NCBI GenBank assembly: GCA_003008705.1
Contig: PDUO01000023.1
Location: 907,312 to 971,311 of the forward strand
Direction: 5' to 3'
DNA from: Pezicula radicicola
Taxonomy: Eukaryota; Ascomycota; Leotiomycetes; Helotiales; Dermateaceae
Length of the DNA: 64,000 nt
Shown here: positions 58,048 through 64,000 of the stretch, piece by piece
Position numbering within the stretch: position 1 is the stretch's first letter
How the letters are laid out: each line of letters begins with the position of its first letter
The notes under the pieces: model-generated
Told to the model about the DNA's origin: nothing
The model's database searches: none
Seen by the model: the letters and a program-made list of their open reading frames with translations, nothing else
Position numbers and translations under genes: made by a program

Positions 58048-60002
58048 ATGTCAATCACAGCGACAGAAGAGCGTATTGAGCTGGAAGCCATAGTGGCTGT
58101 ACCACATCCAATCCCTAACAACACCCAAGTCGAGAACAGAACGATATCCTCTACGACTGCATCTGACGGTCGCATCGCTGCTAATACCGAGATGGTGCGG
58201 AGACGACAAGTGATAACCACCACTTTTATCATCTGCGCAAACCTCGTTCAGGTACTCTCGGGTTGGATACAGAGACAAGACCGAGGGCTGATCAAATAGT
58301 AGATGATCTCAAATATTTCTTCAATATCAGGAGGTCTTGCGATTAGCAAAGCTTTAGGTGTCAATACAGGTCCCGGAAAGGCAAACTGGGTTGCAGCATC
58401 ATATCCGTGAGTGTATCTGTTCAAGCCCTGCTGTACATGTATCAACTAACATCACTTCAAGTCTAACACAAGGTACCTTTGTGCTTATTAGTGGTAGACT
58501 TGGGGAAGTATACAGCCATAGAAGAATCCTCCTGATTGGACTGGCATGGCTTACCGTCTGCTCCCTTCTTAACGGCTTCTGCAATAATTTTACCGCGTTC
58601 AGTGTGATTCGAGCACTCTCCGGGATTGGCGGTGCTCTCATTATGCCAAACGCCGTTGCGATGCTTGGCATCACTTGTCCTCCAGGTAGAATGCGTAATC
58701 TTTCTTTAGGGTTTTTCGGTGCTAGCGCACCTATGGCTGGGAGTCTCGGGAGCATTCTGGCTGGTGTGGTTGTACAATTTGCAAGTTGGAAGTGGATATT
58801 CTTCATCATGTATGCACCTCATATTCTAGCATTTTGACATCTGCTATACTAACATATAGATAGGGTAACCATGTGTCTCCTTGTTCTTGGAGCTCTGTCG
58901 TATCTCCTCCCTTTGGAAAGCCCTGTTGATCCAAGTGGAAGTATCGACTGGGTCGGCGCTGCATTAGGGACAATAGGCTTGATCCTTTTCAATGTCGCCT
59001 GGAAGTAAGGACCCACCATAATCCTCCGTACTCGCTGGTACGGAAGACGCTGGATTTTTTTTCTAACCAATGTGATAGTCAAGCACCGGCGGCAGGTTGG
59101 TCTGATCCATCAGAGGCGGGAATACTTTCAGCTGCTGTCGTATTGTTGGGAACCTTCATCCTTTGGGAATGGAGGTTTGCTAAATGTGCAATAATCCCCG
59201 TCAAAATATGGTCGGCACCATCCTTTCTTCCGCTGATGTGTGTCGTTCTATTCAGCTTCATGTCGTTTGGAACCCTTCTTTGGTATATGATAGCCTGGCA
59301 GCAAGAGATTCGACATTGGTCTGTCTTGAATTTTGCTATAGGTTGGATTCCTTTTGGGATCTGTGGCACCTTCGGCGCATGCCTTGCTGGTAAGGACATT
59401 CTCTGAGCCATATTTTCCTATCTAGGCTGTTTTACGAGCTTTAAAATATGACATTAGAGGTTGGAACATGAGTAAAAACTCAGGAATCATATCCTACACT
59501 CTTAAATTCATCTGAAAGAAGCATTGCTAACTCCTGAGAACGTCTAGGTTGGCTAATTCCACGTCTCGCAGCTCAGTGGATCTTGGCGATCGGTCTAGGA
59601 ACAGTATTAGTCTCAAACCTGCTCCTGGCAACAATGCCAGACCAGCAAACATATTGGGCGCAAATATTCCCGGCCACGCTTCTAATGTCCTTCTGTCCGG
59701 ACCTAGTGTACACAGCTGCCCAAATCATTGCTAGCAACAGCGTCCGGCGCTCTCAGCAGGGAACAGCGGCATCCCTTGTGGGATTGCTGAATCTCTATGG
59801 TAATAGTTTGGGCCTTGGATTTGCCGGAACCGTGGAAACCGAGGTAAACAAGACAACGATTGATGTCACGACTGGGTATCGCGCCGCACTTTATTTCGGG
59901 GCTGGATTGGCTGGTGTTGCATTGCTATTCGATGTATTTTCCGTGAGAATGGCGAGGGATGTGAGAGAGGGTTGGGAGAATCCCGAGGATATGGCTATTT
60001 GA
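58048..60002 (+). CDS. MFS drug:H+ antiporter, DHA2 (14-helix) family
   Basis: Predicted 520-residue efflux pump. Exons 58048-58251, 58303-58406, 58462-58809, 58864-59004, 59079-59389 and 59548-60002; introns of 51-74 nt except the last, 158 nt. After a polar N-terminus, helix 1 leads to GPGKANWVAASYPLTQGTFV, the DHA2 helix-1/2 signature. SGRLGEVYSHRRILLIG is MFS motif A. IRALSGIGGALIMPNAVAML and LGFFGASAPMAGSLGSILAGVV (motif C, antiporter type) follow. The second half has SFMSFGTLLWYMIAWQQ and NSVRRSQQGTAASLVGLLNLYGNSLGLG. Resembles the fungal aminotriazole-resistance type exporters. The stop codon is 42 bp from the end of the ankyrin gene on the other strand. Confidence 0.88.
59390..59547 (+). 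repeat. Possible third, divergent introner-like intron
   Basis: The 158-nt last intron of the DHA2 gene. Its 3' part (AAAGAAGCATTGCTAACTCC then TGAGAAC) resembles the matching end of copies A and B, and its 5' part has a loose ATATTTTCCTAT match. The middle is not clearly alignable. Tentative. Confidence 0.35.
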
Positions 60003-60044
60003 TGAATCTATTGTGGGTGTCCGGGTGTCCGGGCTTGAATTTGA

Positions 60045-61688
60045 TTAAAAATCTTCATAGGATAGACGTCGTCCTTGCTTGGTATTTTCTTCTACTCCCA
60101 TCTCAACTAGCATCTGTTCCACATTTCGTCGACCCTTGTACAGTGCCTCCTCCATCGGTGACCACCCCCAGGAAAGACTCCCTTTGGAAGCATCATCGCT
60201 CCCAGATAGATCGCAACCCCATTCTCCAAGAACTCGAACGACGGATGAGTAGCTACCATCGCATGCGTTTTGAAGGGCCCTATATCCACGTGAGCTGACA
60301 TCTTTGTCCGTCACTTCGAGGCCACGTGCAAGGAAAACCCGAGCAGCATCAATGTGGCCCCTTCCTGCTGCTTCAATTAGGGGACACCAGCAAACACCAC
60401 AGCCGGTGATATCGGCTCCAGCATCGAGTAAGACGTCTATAGTGCGTGCAAAGCCGCTTCTTGCCGCCAAAACCAACGGCCTAGGTAATTGGTAGGTCTC
60501 CTTTTTGTAATCGGCTCCCTTGCAGAGAAGCATCTCGACAATCTTACTGTATCCTCCCAGGGCAGCCATATGGATGCATGTGCGGTTTCGCCCGTCCCCA
60601 CCAGTATCAGGATCAACATCCATATCTAAAAGCATCTCAACTATGTCCTGCGAACCATCGCGGCATGCCCTTCGAAGGACCTTCTGAAGACGAAAAGGCC
60701 AGTCTGAGCTATCTCGCAACTTCCCCCGCCCGCAGAGACTTGGGTCTTCATCTGGAAAGTGCCTCTTTCCAATAGAAACTTTAGTATCGAGACTTTCCCG
60801 CCAGAAGCAGCTTCTGACAATGCGTCCTCCATTGATTGACTGCTAGTATTGAACCCATATTTCGAATGTAGAAGTAGGCGCACAATATCTTCGTGACCTG
60901 ATAGACACGCAGCAGCCAGCGCTGTATCATCCCAACAGTGATCAAACAGCCTCATCCCGGGCACCATTTTCAAGGAACCATTCTACAATTTCATATCCTT
61001 GTCTTGCGGCAACCCATAGAGGTGTCACCATATACTCACTTTCCGGGTTAATGTCCCAAGAGTTCGCACGACGTTCTTCAGCAAGGGCTTTGACAAGCTC
61101 TAAGTTCCCAACCCAAGCAGCGGCTGATAATATGTGGCAAGCTACTTCGTCGGCACCCTGGATTTCGACGTGGTATTTTTCACGCTCCTCAGGGAGAATG
61201 GGAACGAGTGCTTCCACTGGAGGATCCATATGTATTGCAACTAACATGCTGATTGGAGACAGATATTTGATGCGAGTCTCCTCTGATTTGTCAATGCTCC
61301 TCATTACGAGTGCGTCAACGACCTTTACAACAATAAGGACCGGCTCCCGTCTTATGCTGCCATCTAATACACTCTCCTGTAGGAGTCTCGACGTCCACTT
61401 GGCAGTTTTTCCCCATCGCTGCTTCTAGTGGAATCACTCCGTAACCCGAAATGCATGTGGCATCGGGCAGGGGCTTGATTATTGTCTTTGTAGAATACAA
61501 AGCGTTGGCTAGTTCTTCATCGAAAGCTTCTATTCACAATGAGCGGGCTGTATATGTCCGAAGCATAAGGCGTGACTTACCACATACCATACAAGTCGCG
61601 ATTTCATGGACCGATTGACACCAAGCACAAGCACGATGTGCTCGAAAAGCTCCTTGTATACATCTATCGGGAGGTCAAAGATATGCAT
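60045..61688 (-). pseudogene. Ankyrin-repeat protein gene with three frame disruptions
   Basis: Reading pieces: 61581-61688 (MHIFDLPIDVYKELFEHIV...MKSRLV, F-box-like start), 61373-61529, and 61299 down to 60045. Introns of about 51 and 73 nt separate them. The 3' part has at least five ankyrin-type units (for example TCIHMAALGGYSKIVEMLL and PLVLAARSGFARTIDVLLD). Three breaks: a tandem duplication of CATAC at 61583-61592 shifts the frame at the end of exon 1. One extra base in CCCGGG at 60956-60961 ends the frame at NGARDEAV. A missing base in the A-run at 60756-60758 is needed to pass from LLERGTF to PDEDPSLCGRGK. Correcting each gives continuous ankyrin reading. Either a decaying gene or assembly errors. 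Function unknown. Confidence 0.65.
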
Positions 61689-62539
61689 CCTTGTATTTGT
61701 GTTATCATCCAGTGTTGAAATGTTAGAGAAATAAATATTGAGAAGAACCAGGAGTCTCTAACCCTACGACAGAGGCGGTCGTCGAATTTAGGTATTTTAT
61801 TGTGTGGATCACGGAGCACCAAGTGGTCCGGGCATTGGAATGGGGAGATCTGGGGGTTGGGGTACTCAATTATACTGTAGTAACGTAGACCAGTGCTTTA
61901 AGATTTGTTCTAAGCAGCTTCGAGTGATCTAGAAACTCCGCTGCCAGAGCGTGATCAGACATTAAAAGCACCATTGGATTTTATGTTTTGAAGTGTCTTG
62001 GCCGCTTGTGTTGGAATAGAAAAGGAAGTTTGGCAAGAGGCTCGGTAAAAGACACTATGTTCTGTATCCCAGGTCTAATAGTTTTCCAACCAATGAGGTT
62101 GTGTAGTTCACGTTTACAACAAGCCGTAGTATCGGATTGTTGCTAACACTCCTGACATCCAGGCATCATTTGCTACTTCGTAGAAGTACTTGGCTCCGTT
62201 AAGCCCCTCGCTCTTTTTTCTACTCGGATTTCCGGGAATGTAGCGATACCGAGTCCGTGTAAACTGCTCAAAAGTAAGCTTTTAGAGTTAGAATTGCCAA
62301 GAAACAGGAGGTTGTTAACAATAGAAGCGACGATTCATAGACACGAGAAAGTGGTAACTTAACAGGGTAGAGAGATCTTCCAGGGGCTAGTCAAACCCTA
62401 TAGGCGTGTTGTTGCCAAATATAACAGTATTGCCACTCGTTCAGAAACCATAAATATGGTTCATATTCAGTTCATGCTATCCCATAGCCCGCCAAAGCGC
62501 CAAACCCCTGTAATTGCATCACGTGATTCAACCCCATCA
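61689..62539. other. Intergenic, upstream of the ankyrin gene
   Basis: 850 bp of ordinary composition ending at the transposon. The left boundary of the transposon is not resolved. Confidence 0.45.
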
Positions 62540-64000
62540 AAACTTGACAATACTATGAGTTTCATATACTTTTCTTAATAAAACCACCAATATACCTTTA
62601 AAAGATACAAAACCAGACTCTACAGATCCAGGAACCTTGCGCCCTAATCTGCCACCAGCTACAGAGATTGGAACCGAATTTAAGTCTATGTATTACCTGA
62701 ATTTCAATAAGAAAATTAACCTCTCTCCTTATATTACTCTAGTAGACGTATTTGCTATCTAGAGCCTCTTTTTCCCTACTGAGTAGTTGTAGAAGATAGT
62801 CGAGAATATAAACAACTATAAGCTCCGAGAGTAGAGTAGCCGGCCTCGAAATAGGGGTATACAGAAGTAGATTCTAATAACCTTAGAAGAGTTATATATA
62901 TTTCTTAGAATATAGATATATATAGGTTTATATATTAAGAATAAGATCCTAGACTATTAGTCTTATTCAAAAGTAATATTATAGTATACTATAGTTTAGA
63001 ATACTATAGAGAAAGGTTATTAGAAAGATATAAGTACTTAGATCTATATTTTAGAGTCTAATATATCTAATATTTTTAGAATAATAATATATAACTTATA
63101 ACTCTAATTAATAACTTACTAACTTCTTTTTTACTATAGATAGAACCTCTAAATACTTATATAATATTAACTACTATATAACTATAGATACTAGACTAGG
63201 ATATTATAATAGATAAGACTATAGTATAATTCAAGGATAGATTAAAAGATACTCTTATTATATTAAAGAAACTAATACTAGAAGGTTATAAGATATAGTA
63301 TATAGTCTAGAAAGGTTATATACTCTATTAGTACTAGTATAAGAAGGGTTCTAAAGCTAGAAGAGGTCTATAAGGGGTAAAGCCTCTAAAATAACTTAAG
63401 ATAAATAAGATAATTATAATAGTACTATACTTAATTTTATAACTCCCAGAGGCCTAGTCTATCTATTATATATATCTAGATAATCTTTTTATAAATATAA
63501 AGCTTCTATATATACTCAGAGATTATAATATTAGAGTAATAGGTACTTACTAAGGAGGCTTTAGTATTTTAAAGGATTTTATTAAAAAGAAGAAGAAGGA
63601 TATAAGAAAAGATATTATCCCCTAGAATACCCTTTAGGTAGTACCTTTTAAAGATAATAAAGTTAATTATATAACCTAGAAAGATAATACTCTTATCCTA
63701 TTTTAGTCTATAATTAATAATAGAAAGAGAATAGTTATAATTATCTATAAGTACTCTTTTAAAACTTTATTAATTATAAAGACTTTAAGAGTTCCTTTTA
63801 GAGATTAACCTATAAAAGAATTAGAGTATCTAGAGTTTAACTATTTATATAATTATAATATAGGTTATATAGATAGAGTAAACTAATTAAGATTCTATAA
63901 TACTAGTAATAGATAGATTAAAAAAGGAGATTAGTATACTATATAGTACTTCTTATTTAATATAGTATTAGTTAACTCTTATCTTCTTTTCTTTTATTTA
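62540..64000 (+). mobile_element. piggyBac-type DNA transposon, RIP-degraded, runs off the right edge
   Basis: Reading the plus strand through its many stops gives a DDE_Tnp_1_7 (piggyBac) transposase. Near 62728-62800 it reads VDVFAI-SLFFPTE and KIVENINNY. ELYIFL and YIGLYIKNKILDYW lie near 62890-62965. The three acidic catalytic regions are near 63213-63245 (FKDRLK), 63468-63500 (IYLDNLFINIKLLY) and 63640-63690 (VPFKDNKVNYIT). The domain end NSYLLFFYL is at the edge. Most stops are TAG where Trp or Gln codons are expected, the RIP signature. From about 62870 only four CpA and no TpG or CpG were seen, while 62540-62860 still has many. Terminal repeats and TTAA target sites were not identified. 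Confidence 0.78.

Overview
The window is nuclear DNA of a filamentous ascomycete. The evidence is many short GT-AG introns (mostly 45-110 nt), internal branch sites of the CTAAC/CTAAT type, Zn2Cys6 regulator and MFS transporter genes, an HDEL-tailed enzyme, and AT-rich tracts stripped of CpA/TpG by RIP-like mutation. A Leotiomycete (Helotiales-like) host is my inference from general gene flavour; I cannot prove it from the sequence.

Layout. 1-2940: 5' part of PEX5 and a mitochondrial-type two-RRM RNA-binding protein, both on the minus strand. 4298-6004: a flavin monooxygenase. 6578-14190: an MFS sugar permease, a divergent GH27 alpha-galactosidase ending in HDEL, and a Zn2Cys6 regulator, together a plausible alpha-galactoside utilisation group. 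15440-16727: a secreted NMT1/THI5-like binding protein. 18575-20698: an MFS phosphate-type transporter, then a gene-poor stretch with a short assembly gap. 24506-28599: the DNA cross-link repair nuclease PSO2/SNM1 and the U6 Sm-like protein LSM2. 30325-32308: a SnoaL-like pathogen-related protein and a GNAT acetyltransferase. 32534-33697: a tract with no CpA, TpG or CpG at all. 34446-41662: an SDR, a cytochrome P450 and a Baeyer-Villiger-type monooxygenase. 42178-42931: a truncated NSA2 pseudogene. 43584-44231: mitochondrial ribosomal protein bL21m. 46980-50905: a Dal5-type MFS permease and a GT17 glycosyltransferase. 52361-56553: TPA1/OFD1 prolyl hydroxylase and a class-V aminotransferase-like enzyme. 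58048-61688: a DHA2 drug-efflux MFS and a frameshifted ankyrin gene, tail to tail. 62540-64000: a RIP-mutated piggyBac transposon running off the window.

The most unusual signal is a pair of introns of 169 and 167 nt, in unrelated genes (the sugar permease and the NSA2 pseudogene). They are similar from splice site to splice site and not beyond, as expected of an introner-like (intron-generating) element. A third, more divergent candidate sits in the DHA2 transporter. Other notable points are a start codon split by an intron, an ER-retention signal on a secretory glycosidase, two short TA-flanked inverted-repeat elements, a GC-AG intron, and two broken genes.

Exon coordinates were derived by hand from reading frame, splice sites and family conservation. 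They should be taken as models; every complete CDS given adds up to a whole number of codons, except the frameshifted pseudogenes.
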